DNA from: Collinsella aerofaciens | GTDB taxonomy: Bacteria > Actinomycetota > Coriobacteriia > Coriobacteriales > Coriobacteriaceae | NCBI RefSeq assembly: GCF_015670745.1 | Contig: NZ_JADPCH010000017.1 | Coordinates: forward strand, 1-53,603 | Direction of reading: 5' to 3' | DNA length: 53,603 nucleotides | Shown: piece after piece, positions 25,512-34,989 of the stretch | Layout of the letters: every line of letters begins with the position of its first letter | How positions within the stretch are numbered: position 1 is the stretch's first letter | Notes under the pieces: generated by a model | What the model was told of the DNA's origin: nothing | Databases searched by the model: none | The model's input: only the letters and a program-made list of their open reading frames with translations | Position numbers and translations under genes: made by a program

Positions 25512-25580
25512 AGAACGGTTTCTTTCGGAACTGTTAGATTGGTCGCAGCGGTTCCACGTTGTAGGAATGCGCGCGTTGCA

Positions 25581-27314
25581 CTACGAGTGGACAACCACGC
25601 ATAGGCCGACTTTGATGCAGTCGTGAAGTGCCTTGGCGTCTGCCAGGCGCAGGTTGATGCAGCCGTGGCTGCCGCACCATTTGTACGACTCGGCGTTATC
25701 GAAGCTCTTGTCGTTTTGCCAGGTGGCATCATGGAAGCCGATCATGTTGCCCTCAAACGGCATCCAGTAGCTCACCGGACTCTCGTATTTGGGCTTGCCG
25801 GTCTCGGGGTCCTTGGCTCCGATCAGGGTGCTGCCGCCGTCGTTGCTGTTGATCTGCCAGACGCCCTCGGGCGTGGCATCCTCGCCCGGCTTGCCCGAGA
25901 TAAAGTTGGCCTCCCAAACGATATTTCCGCTCTCGTCATAGTAGCGCGCGTGCTGTTCGGACAAGTCGACGTCGATATACGCCTTCCAGTCGGGCTCTCC
26001 CTTTGCGGTAAAGGTGTCGGCCTTCTGGGAGTACTTGATCTCGATTTCGCCGGTCTGCTTGTTGTTAATGGCGTCCTCGACCTGCTTGGCGAGCGAGCTG
26101 CTGTCGATGGACCAACCAAAGTCGCCGCCTTCGACGGCGCACTGCTTGCCATCGGCGCGCGTCCACCAGCGAGTGGAGCCCACGGTATTAAAGCCGTTGG
26201 CGAGCTCGGCTGCCCAGTTGCTGATCTGCGACGTATCGAGCGTTGGGTTGGCGGGATCGGCAAAGCTGATCCACTGCAATACGGAGCTGCCATCAACCTT
26301 GCCGGCATCCTCGCCGTTGAGCTTGAGGGTCACGTTGACGCCCAGGAAGTTGTTGGCGGCATCGCATGCGGCCTGAATCTGATCATCGGTCAGCGTTCCA
26401 TTGAGCGGCTCATAGGCATCGTTGCCGAGCTTGGAAAGATCTACGGACTCGGCCAGCGAGGCAAGCTCGAGCTCGGCATACTTAATGACATGCTCGCGGT
26501 TGAGTTTTTCGTTGGAGCGCGCCTTCTCGACGGTAAACTTGCCGGCCTGCTCGTCATAGGAGCTATTGGCCTCGAACGTGCCCGAACGGCCCTCGTTAAA
26601 CTCGTTGATGGCGGCGCCCAGATCCTTCTCAAACTTCTTTTGGTCAAAGGTGTCGGAGAGCATGGACAGGTCGACGTCTTGATCAAGATCGACTTCGTTG
26701 GAGGTAGCGGTTGTTTTGGTCTTGCCGCTTAAGGATTCCACAAGGCGGACCGGCCAAATAAAGGCTTCGTTGTGGTTGATGATCTCTTTTGCGGCAGCTT
26801 CGCCATCGACGATGGGTTCATCGGACTCGGGCTGATAGGTCCAGCTAAAGTCATCGCCTGTCACGGCGAGCTTATAGTGCTTCCATGCCGAATTGACCTT
26901 GGTGGCGGCAGACGAAGCGTTGGAGAACGAGACGTCGACGCCGGCGATGGTGGTGTTGGGGTAGGCTACCTGCGAAAATGCTACGACGCCTACGATATAG
27001 ACAATGACGATTAGACCCAGGACGACAAAGAGCGTCGTCTTTTTGCCCGACTTATTGTTCTTGGCGGGTTTGCGCGCGGGGCCACGATCGCCTCGAGCGT
27101 GCGTGTGGGGCTGCTTGGGCGCATTGCCGTTTGCCTGGCGCTGCTGACGTTGTTGACGCTGCTGTCGCTGTTGGTTCGGGCGTTGGGAAGCGTTTGCTGC
27201 ACTACGCTGCTGACCGTGGCTCGGCGCGATAGGACGCGGCGACTGAACGCCGCCGGTGTGCCTGCTCGGCTGCTGCGGATCGGGAATCAGTTGAGTTCGA
27301 TCGTTTTGCGACAT
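25581..27314 (-). CDS. membrane-anchored L,D-transpeptidase (YkuD domain)
   Basis: A 577-residue cell-wall enzyme that forms 3-3 cross-links or attaches proteins to peptidoglycan. ATG 27314 is favoured over ATG 27323 by spacing to GAAGG. Residues 1-90 are cytoplasmic, very rich in Gln, Arg and Asn. One membrane segment follows (FVVLGLIVIVYIVGVVAFSQ). The outer part has repeated peptidoglycan-binding-type domains (about 120-440) and a C-terminal YkuD domain with the catalytic motif SHGCINLRLADA and the earlier HDATW. The Gln/Arg-rich stretch (encoded near 27130-27190) is a tandem-like, low-complexity sequence. A lone gene with its own promoter. Confidence 0.92.
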   Translation of the reverse strand: MSQNDRTQLIPDPQQPSRHTGGVQSPRPIAPSHGQQRSAANASQRPNQQRQQRQQRQQRQANGNAPKQPHTHARGDRGPARKPAKNNKSGKKTTLFVVLGLIVIVYIVGVVAFSQVAYPNTTIAGVDVSFSNASSAATKVNSAWKHYKLAVTGDDFSWTYQPESDEPIVDGEAAAKEIINHNEAFIWPVRLVESLSGKTKTTATSNEVDLDQDVDLSMLSDTFDQKKFEKDLGAAINEFNEGRSGTFEANSSYDEQAGKFTVEKARSNEKLNREHVIKYAELELASLAESVDLSKLGNDAYEPLNGTLTDDQIQAACDAANNFLGVNVTLKLNGEDAGKVDGSSVLQWISFADPANPTLDTSQISNWAAELANGFNTVGSTRWWTRADGKQCAVEGGDFGWSIDSSSLAKQVEDAINNKQTGEIEIKYSQKADTFTAKGEPDWKAYIDVDLSEQHARYYDESGNIVWEANFISGKPGEDATPEGVWQINSNDGGSTLIGAKDPETGKPKYESPVSYWMPFEGNMIGFHDATWQNDKSFDNAESYKWCGSHGCINLRLADAKALHDCIKVGLCVVVHS

Positions 27315-27365
27315 CGTATGCATATCCTTCGATTTTCGCCTTGCGGTTCATCGTGTTTTTACTGG

Positions 27366-27377
27366 GCTTGCATTATA
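27366..27377 (-). promoter_or_regulatory. -10 box of the L,D-transpeptidase gene
   Basis: On the minus strand a perfect TATAAT (27377 to 27372) lies about 58 bases before ATG 27314. No good -35 hexamer is seen at 16-18 bases, only a poor ACCACA-like match. Confidence 0.5.
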
Positions 27378-27423
27378 GCGATTGCCCTGCTGTTTGTGGT
27401 ACGGAAACGGTGGCATTCAAAAG

Positions 27424-27445
27424 AGGTGGGACATTTGTCCCACCT
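27424..27445 (-). terminator. terminator of the serine dehydratase gene
   Basis: Nine-base-pair stem AGGTGGGAC/GTCCCACCT with a four-base loop, followed on the minus strand by CTTTTG. It lies about 20 bases after the serine dehydratase stop codon (27464). Confidence 0.75.
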
Positions 27446-27463
27446 TTGAGTCGTTCTTTGTCG

Positions 27464-29071
27464 CTATCCGCACACACCGCATTTTGCACAGGCCGAAAGT
27501 GCGGCCGGAGCCTGCGCGATGCCGCCCTTTGCCGTCTCGCGCAGCGTGGCCGGCAACGCGTGGCCCACCGAGAGCATGACATGTGCCATCTGGTCAAACG
27601 GCACCAGGCTCTTAATGCCTGCGAGGGCGAGTTGTGCCGAGCTAAAGGCCGCAGCCACGCCGATGGCGTTACGGTTTTGGCAGGGCACCTCCACGAGGCC
27701 ACCGACGGGGTCACAAACGAGACCCAGCAGGTTACTCAGCGCGATGGAACTGGCGTCGAGCGCCTGCTCGGGCGTGCCGCCGAGCATCTGCACCAGCGCG
27801 GCGGCTGCCATGGCGGCGGCGCTTCCGACTTCGGCTTGGCAGCCGCCCTCGGCGCCGGCAACGCAGGCGCTTGTGGTGAGGTTGAGGCCGATGGCGGCGG
27901 CGCAGTAGAGGGCGTCCATGACCTGCTCGTCGTCGAGCTGCAGACGATCGGCGAGCGCCAGCACGCAGCCGGGCACAACACCCGCGGATCCTGCCGTCGG
28001 AGCTGCGACGATCACACCCATCGTGGCGGAGCGCTCGAGCACGGCCATGGCGCGGGCCACGGCGTCGGTCTGAACGGGGCCCATCAAGTTGGAGCTAAGG
28101 TCGTTGCTGCCGGTGGCATCGACAAGCTTAGCCTCGCCGCCGATAAGCCCACCGAGCGATTGCTGCGGATTAGCGATGGGGGCTGTGGTCTCCTCGCGCA
28201 TGACGTCGAGCACGCGGCGCATGGCGGCGACGGCGTGCGCCTCACCGGTCAGGCGCGCCTCTCGTACGGCCATAACGGCGCCAATGCTGAGCCCCAGTTC
28301 CTCGCACGCATCGAGCAGCTGCTCGCCGTCGTCGAAGATTTCCTTGGCCGAGACGCCGGGGGAGAGCGATGAGGCAGAACCGGGGAGCTCGATAAAGGTC
28401 GCGTAATCGACATTGTCGAGCTTGCGCAGCATGGGGACGACGGTGTCGTCGGGCGCGCCGTCGGTCTCAAAGACGGAGTAGGCCTGGCCGCCCACTTCGG
28501 TTCGGTAGGTGCGGCAGAAAGCGATGTTCACGTGGGCGTAGGCGAGCAGGTTCGTGAGCGCGGCGAGTACGCCGGGAACGTCCTTGTGCGCCACGAAGAG
28601 CGTGGAATACATGCCCGAGATGTCGACGCCGACGCCGTTAATGCGGCTGATGCGCATCTTGCCGCCGCCCAGGCTCTCGCCGCGGACCTGCGCCGTGGCG
28701 CCCGTGTCGTCGACCATATCGATGTCGACGGTGTTGGGGTGGATGGAGGCGTCGTCGCCCTTGATGTCAAAGTGATATTCGAGGCCCTGCTCGCGAGCGA
28801 GGTCGAAGGCCTGCTTGATGTTCTCGTCATCGGTGTCGAGGCCCAGGATGCCCGCGACGAGCGCACGGTCGGTGCCGTGGCCGCGGTAGGTGTGGGCGAA
28901 GGAGTTCCATAGGCCAAAGGTGACTTTGGCGATGCGGCCTTCTAACAGGCTGGCGGCAACTTGGGCGCAGCGCAGGGCGCCGGCGGTGTGTGATGAGCTG
29001 GGGCCGACCATGACGGGGCCCAAGATCTCGAATGCCGAGGTCGTAGCTAGTGTTTGCGGCTTGCCTGCCAT
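27464..29071 (-). CDS. sdaA: L-serine dehydratase, fused beta-alpha form
   Basis: This iron-sulfur enzyme turns L-serine into pyruvate and ammonia. The 535-residue protein joins the beta part (about 1-230), with MVGPSSSHTAGALRCA near the start and an ACT-type ligand domain (AHKDVPGVLAALTNLLAYAHVNIAF), to the alpha part (about 240-535). The alpha part has SACVAGAEGGCQAEVGSA, VCDPVGGLVEVPCQNRNAIG and other cysteines expected to hold the 4Fe-4S cluster. The two parts are separate genes in Bacillus (sdaAB, sdaAA). AGGAGCACCC precedes the ATG at 29071. It forms a single-gene unit with a palindrome upstream. Confidence 0.93.
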   Translation of the reverse strand: MAGKPQTLATTSAFEILGPVMVGPSSSHTAGALRCAQVAASLLEGRIAKVTFGLWNSFAHTYRGHGTDRALVAGILGLDTDDENIKQAFDLAREQGLEYHFDIKGDDASIHPNTVDIDMVDDTGATAQVRGESLGGGKMRISRINGVGVDISGMYSTLFVAHKDVPGVLAALTNLLAYAHVNIAFCRTYRTEVGGQAYSVFETDGAPDDTVVPMLRKLDNVDYATFIELPGSASSLSPGVSAKEIFDDGEQLLDACEELGLSIGAVMAVREARLTGEAHAVAAMRRVLDVMREETTAPIANPQQSLGGLIGGEAKLVDATGSNDLSSNLMGPVQTDAVARAMAVLERSATMGVIVAAPTAGSAGVVPGCVLALADRLQLDDEQVMDALYCAAAIGLNLTTSACVAGAEGGCQAEVGSAAAMAAAALVQMLGGTPEQALDASSIALSNLLGLVCDPVGGLVEVPCQNRNAIGVAAAFSSAQLALAGIKSLVPFDQMAHVMLSVGHALPATLRETAKGGIAQAPAALSACAKCGVCG

Positions 29072-29095
29072 GGGTGCTCCTGTTCTATCCCGTCG

Positions 29096-29214
29096 TTCCG
29101 AGGACTTTGGTATTTGGTCGCCTGCTCTACAGTCCTGGCTCGCACGGAGGCCACATTAAGTGGCCTCCGGCTCGTGCGGAACTCGCGACCGACCAAATAC
29201 CAAAGCCCTCGGAA
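29096..29214. repeat. nested long palindrome upstream of the serine dehydratase gene
   Basis: Outer arms of 25 bases (29096-29120 and 29190-29214, one mismatch) contain the core CTTTGGTATTTGGTCG and its complement. Inside is a second perfect stem, GGAGGCCAC (29146-29154) with GTGGCCTCC (29160-29168). The unit fills most of the 311-base gap between sdaA and metK. No T-run follows either side, so termination is unlikely to be its only role. Confidence 0.85.
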
Positions 29215-29308
29215 CTAAGGATACATGGTAGAGGCGCGTGTGCTGCAAAATTCATTAGCTGGTGACGCAGCGTAGGCTCATATCGAAGCATCTTCACCAC
29301 CGGATTAA

Positions 29309-29345
29309 TAAAAAAGAAGCACCGCTTGGGGGCGGTGCTTCTTTT
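29309..29345 (-). terminator. metK terminator
   Basis: Stem AAGAAGCACCGC (29314-29325) with GCGGTGCTTCTT (29332-29343), followed on the minus strand by TTTTTTATT. The T-run and position 40-70 bases past the metK stop make it a clear intrinsic terminator. Confidence 0.88.
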
Positions 29346-29382
29346 GAAAGCGCATGCGTGTTGTGACCTTAGCGGCTCTTAA

Positions 29383-30663
29383 TTACAGGCCGCAGGCTGC
29401 TTTGAGTTCTTCGACTCGGTCGGTCTTCTCCCAGGTGAAGTCGGCGTCTTCTCGGCCAAAGTGACCGTAGGCTGCCGTCTTTTCGTAGATGGGGCGACGC
29501 AGGTCTAGGTCGCGGATGATTGCGCCCGGGCGCAGGTCGAAGGTCTTCTCTACGGCCTCGACGATCTTGTCCTCGGCAACATGTGCGGTGCCGAAGGTGT
29601 CGACCATGATTGAGAGGGGCTTGGAAACGCCGATGGCGTAGGCAAGCTCGACTTCGCAGCGGTCGGCCAGACCGGCGGCGACCACGTTCTTGGCTACCCA
29701 GCGCGCGGCATACGCGGCGGAGCGGTCGACCTTGGTGCAGTCCTTGCCGCTAAAGGCACCGCCGCCGTGACGGCCATAGCCGCCGTAGGTGTCGACGATG
29801 ATCTTACGGCCAGTCAGTCCCGTGTCACCCATAGGTCCGCCCACGACAAAGCGACCGGTGGGGTTCACGTAGATGTCGGCGTTGTCCCACGGCATGTTCT
29901 CGGCGGCCATGACCGGGGTGATGACGTGCTCGATTAGGTCGGCCTTGATCTTGCCCATGTCCTCGATCTCGGCGGCGTGCTGCGTGGAGATGACGATGGT
30001 CGTGACCTCGACGGGCTTGCCGTCCTCGTAGCGCACGGTGACCTGGGTCTTGCCATCGGGACGCAGATAGGCGAGGGTACCGTCGTGACGCACGGCAGCC
30101 AGGCGCTCGGCCAGGCGGCTTGCCAGGTAGTGAGGCATGGGCATGAGGGTCTTGGTCTCGTTGGAGGCGTAACCGAACATCATGCCCTGGTCGCCGGCAC
30201 CGATCAGGTCGATCGGGTCGGTGGTAGCGCCGGTCTGGGTCTCGAAGGACTCGTCAACGCCCTGAGCGATATCGGGTGACTGCTCATGGATGAGGCTCAT
30301 AACGCCGCAGGTATCGCAGTCAAAACCGAATTTGGCACGGTTGTAGCCAATGCGGCGGATAACGCCGCGGGCGATTTCCTGAACGTCGACGTAGGCCTGG
30401 GTGCGAATCTCGCCGGCGACGATAACGGTGCCGGTGGTCACGAGGGTCTCGCAGGCGCAGCGGACGTTCTCCACGTTGGCGGGCACGCCGTTGGGGGCGA
30501 TGTAGCCCTGCTCCTGCAGCTCTATTTCTTTGGCGAGGATTGCGTCGAGGACGGCATCGCTGATCTGGTCAGCGATCTTATCGGGATGACCTTCGGTCAC
30601 CGACTCCGAAGTAAAAACAAAGGACCCGTGTTGGGGTGGGATGGAACGAAGTTCTTCTGACAT
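29383..30663 (-). CDS. metK: S-adenosylmethionine synthetase
   Basis: MetK makes SAM, the methyl donor for all the corrin methyltransferases of this window, from methionine and ATP. ATG 30663 with AAGGACAATC upstream gives 426 residues. Motifs: [22 protein letters not shown] near the start, [33 protein letters not shown] and [23 protein letters not shown]. The length is slightly above the usual 385-400 residues, with short insertions. No SAM riboswitch is seen in the 290-base upstream region, which instead carries a 29-base-pair palindrome. Confidence 0.96.
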   Translation of the reverse strand: MSEELRSIPPQHGSFVFTSESVTEGHPDKIADQISDAVLDAILAKEIELQEQGYIAPNGVPANVENVRCACETLVTTGTVIVAGEIRTQAYVDVQEIARGVIRRIGYNRAKFGFDCDTCGVMSLIHEQSPDIAQGVDESFETQTGATTDPIDLIGAGDQGMMFGYASNETKTLMPMPHYLASRLAERLAAVRHDGTLAYLRPDGKTQVTVRYEDGKPVEVTTIVISTQHAAEIEDMGKIKADLIEHVITPVMAAENMPWDNADIYVNPTGRFVVGGPMGDTGLTGRKIIVDTYGGYGRHGGGAFSGKDCTKVDRSAAYAARWVAKNVVAAGLADRCEVELAYAIGVSKPLSIMVDTFGTAHVAEDKIVEAVEKTFDLRPGAIIRDLDLRRPIYEKTAAYGHFGREDADFTWEKTDRVEELKAACGL

Positions 30664-30771
30664 GATTGTCCTTTCAAAAACGTGTCCCGCGACCGTTACC
30701 ATTCCGCCGGGCTCTCTATGCAAGGGCACATCATAACGCGTAAATCAAACATTCACACCCTTTCCGCACCT

Positions 30772-30868
30772 ACTCATTGGGGACAGACTTAAATGACCAG
30801 CCGGGATGTTCCTTTTCTGCCAGGGCAGCTAATTTGGGACTGGTCATTTAAGTCTGTCCCCAATGAGT
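30772..30868. repeat. perfect 29-base-pair palindrome between metK and gltX
   Basis: Arms 30772-30800 and 30840-30868 are exact inverse complements and include GGGGACAGACTTAAATGACC. The loop is 39 bases. It lies between two divergent genes, so it is not a shared terminator. The outer flanks also contain CCGCAC and GTGCGG in inverted order. Confidence 0.9.
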
Positions 30869-30881
30869 GAGTCGGTGCCCT

Positions 30882-30912
30882 TTGTGCGGAGGTTGCTTTG
30901 ATGCTTTATACT
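30882..30912 (+). promoter_or_regulatory. possible gltX promoter
   Basis: A good -10 box TATACT at 30907-30912 lies 40 bases before the gltX start. The best -35 candidate, TTGTGC at 30882-30887, is 19 bases away, longer than ideal. Confidence 0.4.
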
Positions 30913-30952
30913 GGTGCGGTTAGACATCCATCCTGCAATCGAGGAGATTTCC

Positions 30953-32428
30953 ATGGCATCAGACGTTCGCGTCCGCTTTGCACCCTCACCGACGGGCAAG
31001 CTGCACATCGGCGGCGCCCGCACCGCTATCTATAACTGGGCTTTCGCCCGCTCAAACGGCGGCACGTTCATCCTGCGCATCGACGACACCGACCCCACCC
31101 GCTCCACCGACGAGAACACGCAGATCATCCTGCGCGCCATGCGTTGGCTGGGCCTGGACTGGGACGAGGGTCCCGAGGTGGGCGGCGACTTTGGCCCCTA
31201 CGCCCAGACCGAGCGCCTGGACCTGTACAAGCAGGCCGCCCAGAAGCTTTGGGACGAGGGCAAGGCCTATCCCTGCTTCTGCACCAAGGAGCAGCTCGAC
31301 GCCGATCGCAAGGCCGCGCAGGAGCGCAAGGACCCCTTCCAGGGCTATCAGCGCCGCTGCCGCGATCTTGATCCCGAGGAGGCCCGCCGCCGCATCGAGG
31401 CCGGCGAGTCCTACGTCCTGCGCATTAAGGTGCCCGAGGACCGCGGCGACGTCGTCATCCACGACGCCGTCCACGGTGAGGTGACCTTCGACGCCAAGGA
31501 GCTCGACGACTTTGTCATCTTCCGCTCCGATGGCACGCCCACGTACAACTTCGCGACCGTCGTCGACGACGCCATGATGAAGATCACCCATGTCATCCGC
31601 GGCGACGACCACCTGTCCAACACCCCGCGTCAGGTCATGGTCTATGAGGCCCTCGGCGCGCCCGTGCCTACGTTCGCCCACATCTCCATGATCTTGGGTG
31701 CCGACGGCAAAAAGCTCTCCAAGCGCCACGGCGCCACCTCGGTGGAGGAGTACCGCGACGCCGGTTACCTGTCCGATGCCTTCGTCAACTATCTGGCTCT
31801 GCTGGGCTGGTCGCTCGACGGCGAGACCACGATCATCCCGCGTGATGTCTTGGCCAGCAAGTTCTCGCTCGACCGCATCTCCAAGAACCCGGCGACCTTC
31901 GACCCCAAGAAGCTCGACTGGGTCAATGCCGAGTACATCAACGGCATGTCCGATGCTCAGTTTGCCGACGAGATCATGGTCCCCGAGCTGCACGAGGCGG
32001 GTCTCATCGAGGGCAACGTCGAGTACGGCGAGGACTGGATCGACGCGCTCGCTGCCATCGTCAAGCCGCGCACCAAGATGCCGACCGACGCCGTGACCGT
32101 CGCCGCTCCCATCTTTGCCACAGCCGAGACGCTCGAGTATGACGAGAAATCCGTCAACAAGGGTCTGGCCAAGGAGGGCATGGGTGCCATCCTGGACGCC
32201 GCCAAGGCCGCGCTTGAAGGCGTGGACGAGTGGACGGCTGCCAACATCGACGCCGCGCTTGAGCCGCTGCCCGAGCAGATGGACCTTAAGAAACGCGTGG
32301 TGTTCCAGGCCGTGCGCGTCGCCGTCTGCGGCAACATGGTGAGCCCTCCGCTGGGCGAGACCATGGCGCTCGTCGGCCGCGACGACTGCCTGGCGCGCAT
32401 CGACCGCGCCCGCACGATGGCGCTGTAA
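30953..32428 (+). CDS. gltX: glutamyl-tRNA synthetase
   Basis: Class I aminoacyl-tRNA synthetase that charges tRNA-Glu. ATG 30953 with GAGGAG upstream is preferred to a frame start at 30914. The 491-residue protein has VRFAPSPTGKLHIGGART (HIGH motif), DDTDPTRS, VDDAMMKITHVIRGDDHLSNTPRQ and KKLSKRHGATSVEEY (KMSKS motif). A C-terminal anticodon-binding region follows. As usual in lineages with a non-discriminating enzyme it may also charge tRNA-Gln; this cannot be told here. Confidence 0.97.
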   Translation: MASDVRVRFAPSPTGKLHIGGARTAIYNWAFARSNGGTFILRIDDTDPTRSTDENTQIILRAMRWLGLDWDEGPEVGGDFGPYAQTERLDLYKQAAQKLWDEGKAYPCFCTKEQLDADRKAAQERKDPFQGYQRRCRDLDPEEARRRIEAGESYVLRIKVPEDRGDVVIHDAVHGEVTFDAKELDDFVIFRSDGTPTYNFATVVDDAMMKITHVIRGDDHLSNTPRQVMVYEALGAPVPTFAHISMILGADGKKLSKRHGATSVEEYRDAGYLSDAFVNYLALLGWSLDGETTIIPRDVLASKFSLDRISKNPATFDPKKLDWVNAEYINGMSDAQFADEIMVPELHEAGLIEGNVEYGEDWIDALAAIVKPRTKMPTDAVTVAAPIFATAETLEYDEKSVNKGLAKEGMGAILDAAKAALEGVDEWTAANIDAALEPLPEQMDLKKRVVFQAVRVAVCGNMVSPPLGETMALVGRDDCLARIDRARTMAL

Positions 32429-32451
32429 TCGCTGCGCAAACGTTTGTATCC

Positions 32452-32484
32452 GAGCCCCGTTCACCCCGAGCGGGGCTCTTGTTT
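32452..32484 (+). terminator. gltX terminator
   Basis: Stem GAGCCCCG (32452-32459) with CGGGGCTC (32471-32478), followed by TTGTTT, 24 bases after the gltX stop. Confidence 0.8.
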
Positions 32485-32517
32485 CTGTAGACGTATGGGA
32501 TAGGAGGTGCTGGGGCC

Positions 32518-34971
32518 ATGGTCGAGCAACTTTCGCTGTTTGGTTCGCCGGAACCGGAGGAAGCTCCGAATTCCGCGGCTCCTGCCGCCGCCCCGGCGCA
32601 GCCCGAGCCCGCACCTGAGCCCATCGCTGCCTATGTGAGCGTGGTCCTCGACATTCCCGCCCGTGCGCTGTCCGAGCCGTTTGCTTATGGCATTCCTCAA
32701 CCCCTTGCTAGCGAAGCGCAGATCGGATCCACGGTCCTGGTCCACTTTGGTAACCGTGCCGCCGCGGGCTATATCGTCGACATTGCGCCTGAGCTGGACG
32801 ACCTGCAGGGCAACAGCGCGCTCGACCCCGCGCGCATTAAAGCCATTGAGGCAATCCTCAGCAAACCGCTCTTTAGTGCCGAGGCCGCCCGCATCGCGCG
32901 TTGGATGAGCCGCGAATATGTCGCGACGCTTTCCGAGTGTCTGCGCCTGTTCTTGCCCCCGGGCGGCAGCCCGCGCGTGGTCAAGGGCGATGACGGCGCA
33001 TGGTCGGTTGAGCGCCCAGCCGTCAAGCCTATCCAAAACCGTTGGGTCATGCTTACGCCCGAGGGCTTCGACTATACGCCTCCCAAAACGGCGGTTCGTC
33101 AGCGTCAGCTCATCGAGGCGCTCCAGTGCGGACCGGTCACGACGCGCGACCTCAACCTGCTCTATAACAGCATGTCGGCGACTATCAAGGCGCTCGAAAA
33201 GCGCGGCGTCGTGGTGGTGGAGGAGCGCCGTGCGTGGCGTGGCTGCAGCGAGCAGACCACGCTGTCCTCGGCAAGCGGCAAGGCGCCGGTCGCACTCACC
33301 AACGGCCAGCAGCAGGCGCTCGCGCAGATTGAGCGCGCCCGTCTGGACGCTCATGGCGACGTGGTGCTCGTTGATGGCGTCACCGGCTCCGGCAAAACCG
33401 AGGTTTACCTTTCGGCGATTGAGCGCGTGCTGGCAGCCGGCCGTTCGGCCTGCGTGCTCGTGCCCGAGATCTCGCTGACGGCCCAGACCGTCGGCCGCTT
33501 TCGTTCGCGCTTTGGCGAGACGGTTGCCGTGTTCCATTCGCGCCTTTCGGCTGGCGAGCGCCTGGATCAGTGGGATATGGTCGCCAGCGGTGCGGCCCGC
33601 GTGGTTGTCGGCGCCCGTTCGGCGCTCTTTTGCCCGCTCAGCGACCTTGGCCTCATCATCATCGACGAGGAGCACGAGACCAGTTACAAGCAGGGCTCCA
33701 GTCCGCGCTACCATGCGCGCGAGGTGGCGGCCGAGATGGCGCGCCGCTACCGCTGCCCGCTCGTGTTGGGCTCCGCCACGCCTTCTGCCGAGGCCCTCGA
33801 CCGCTGCCGCCATGGCACGTATTACGGTGCCACTTGGACGCGCGTTGAGATGCCCGAGCGCCCGGGACACGCCGTGCTGCCTACGGTTCGGATTGCCGAC
33901 CTGCGCCGTGAGTTTTCTCACGGCAGCCGATCTATGTTCTCAAAACCCTTGATGGAGGGCTTGGAGCGTGTGGTCGAGCGCCGTGAGAAAGCCGTGTTAC
34001 TGCACAACCGCCGCGGTTTTGCGCCGTTCCTTATGTGCCGCGAATGCGGCTGCGTCCCCACCTGCAACCACTGCTCCACCGCGCTTACGTATCACGAGCG
34101 CACGCACACGCTGCAGTGTCATACATGCGGTTCGTCTTGGCGCGTGCAGCCGTATCCCGCGCCCACGAGTCGCTGCCCCAAGTGCGGCAGCCGTTACCTG
34201 GCAAAAATGGGTCTGGGCACGCAGCAGATCGAGGACGCACTGCACCAGATGCTGCCCGAGAATGTCGCCATCATTCGCATGGATGCCGATTCCACGCGCG
34301 GCAAGGATGCGCACAAAAAACTGCTCGAGCAGTTCGATGCGGCGGATTGTGCCGTGTTGCTGGGCACCCAAATGATCGCAAAGGGTCTCGACTTTCCCGA
34401 GGTCACGCTCGTGGGCGTGGTCAATGCCGACTTCGCCCTCAAGCTGCCGGACTTCCGCGCAGGGGAGCGCGCCTACGACCTGCTGGAGCAGGTTGCCGGC
34501 CGCGCCGGTCGTGGTGATCGCCCCGGTGAGGTTATCATCCAGACCTACCTGCCCGATGACCCGGTCATTCGCGCCGTCGCCGAGCACGACCGTTCGATCT
34601 TTACCGACTACGACCTGGATCAGCGCCGCGACGCGCTGTACCCGCCGTTTGTTCGCCTGGTCAACATCTTGGTGTGGTCGGCGAACCGAGACGACGCGCA
34701 GAACTACATCGGACGTATCGCAAAGCTTCTTAAGCGCCGCTGGCATGCCGCCGCGCCCGACTTTTTGCGGGCGGGGAGTGCCGTGCCGCAGGTGCTGGGC
34801 CCGGCTTCGTGTGTAATCGAGAGAGCCAAGGACCGTTACCGCTTCCATCTGCTTGTGAAGTCGCCCGTGGGGTACCATGTCTCTGATGATATCGACGCCT
34901 GCCTCAAAGAGGTGGGCTCCGTGCGCGGCGTGAGCGTGAGCGTTGACGTCGACGCCTATGATTTGATGTAA
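32518..34971 (+). CDS. priA: primosomal protein N' (replication restart helicase)
   Basis: PriA reloads the replicative helicase at stalled forks. The 817-residue protein has an N-terminal DNA-binding part (about 40-150), Walker A VDGVTGSGKTEVYL, Walker B IIIDEEHETSYKQ, and the paired zinc sites CRECGCVPTCNHCSTAL and CHTCGS...CPKCGSRYL. Helicase motifs GTQMIAKGLDFPEVTLVGV and QVAGRAGRGDRPGEV follow. The first 35 residues are an Ala/Pro/Glu-rich extension. Start ATG 32518 is preceded by AGGAGG. It is followed 18 bases later by def. Confidence 0.96.
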   Translation: MVEQLSLFGSPEPEEAPNSAAPAAAPAQPEPAPEPIAAYVSVVLDIPARALSEPFAYGIPQPLASEAQIGSTVLVHFGNRAAAGYIVDIAPELDDLQGNSALDPARIKAIEAILSKPLFSAEAARIARWMSREYVATLSECLRLFLPPGGSPRVVKGDDGAWSVERPAVKPIQNRWVMLTPEGFDYTPPKTAVRQRQLIEALQCGPVTTRDLNLLYNSMSATIKALEKRGVVVVEERRAWRGCSEQTTLSSASGKAPVALTNGQQQALAQIERARLDAHGDVVLVDGVTGSGKTEVYLSAIERVLAAGRSACVLVPEISLTAQTVGRFRSRFGETVAVFHSRLSAGERLDQWDMVASGAARVVVGARSALFCPLSDLGLIIIDEEHETSYKQGSSPRYHAREVAAEMARRYRCPLVLGSATPSAEALDRCRHGTYYGATWTRVEMPERPGHAVLPTVRIADLRREFSHGSRSMFSKPLMEGLERVVERREKAVLLHNRRGFAPFLMCRECGCVPTCNHCSTALTYHERTHTLQCHTCGSSWRVQPYPAPTSRCPKCGSRYLAKMGLGTQQIEDALHQMLPENVAIIRMDADSTRGKDAHKKLLEQFDAADCAVLLGTQMIAKGLDFPEVTLVGVVNADFALKLPDFRAGERAYDLLEQVAGRAGRGDRPGEVIIQTYLPDDPVIRAVAEHDRSIFTDYDLDQRRDALYPPFVRLVNILVWSANRDDAQNYIGRIAKLLKRRWHAAAPDFLRAGSAVPQVLGPASCVIERAKDRYRFHLLVKSPVGYHVSDDIDACLKEVGSVRGVSVSVDVDAYDLM

Positions 34972-34989
34972 CAACCCGAAAGGATGGCC

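Noticed and set aside
30664-30953. A SAM or T-box riboswitch before metK or gltX.
   Set aside because: No matching conserved segments; only the long palindrome and a possible promoter are seen.
31052-32614. A 520-codon minus-strand frame opposite gltX.
   Set aside because: gltX has its HIGH and KMSKS motifs in the right order; the opposite frame has no motif.
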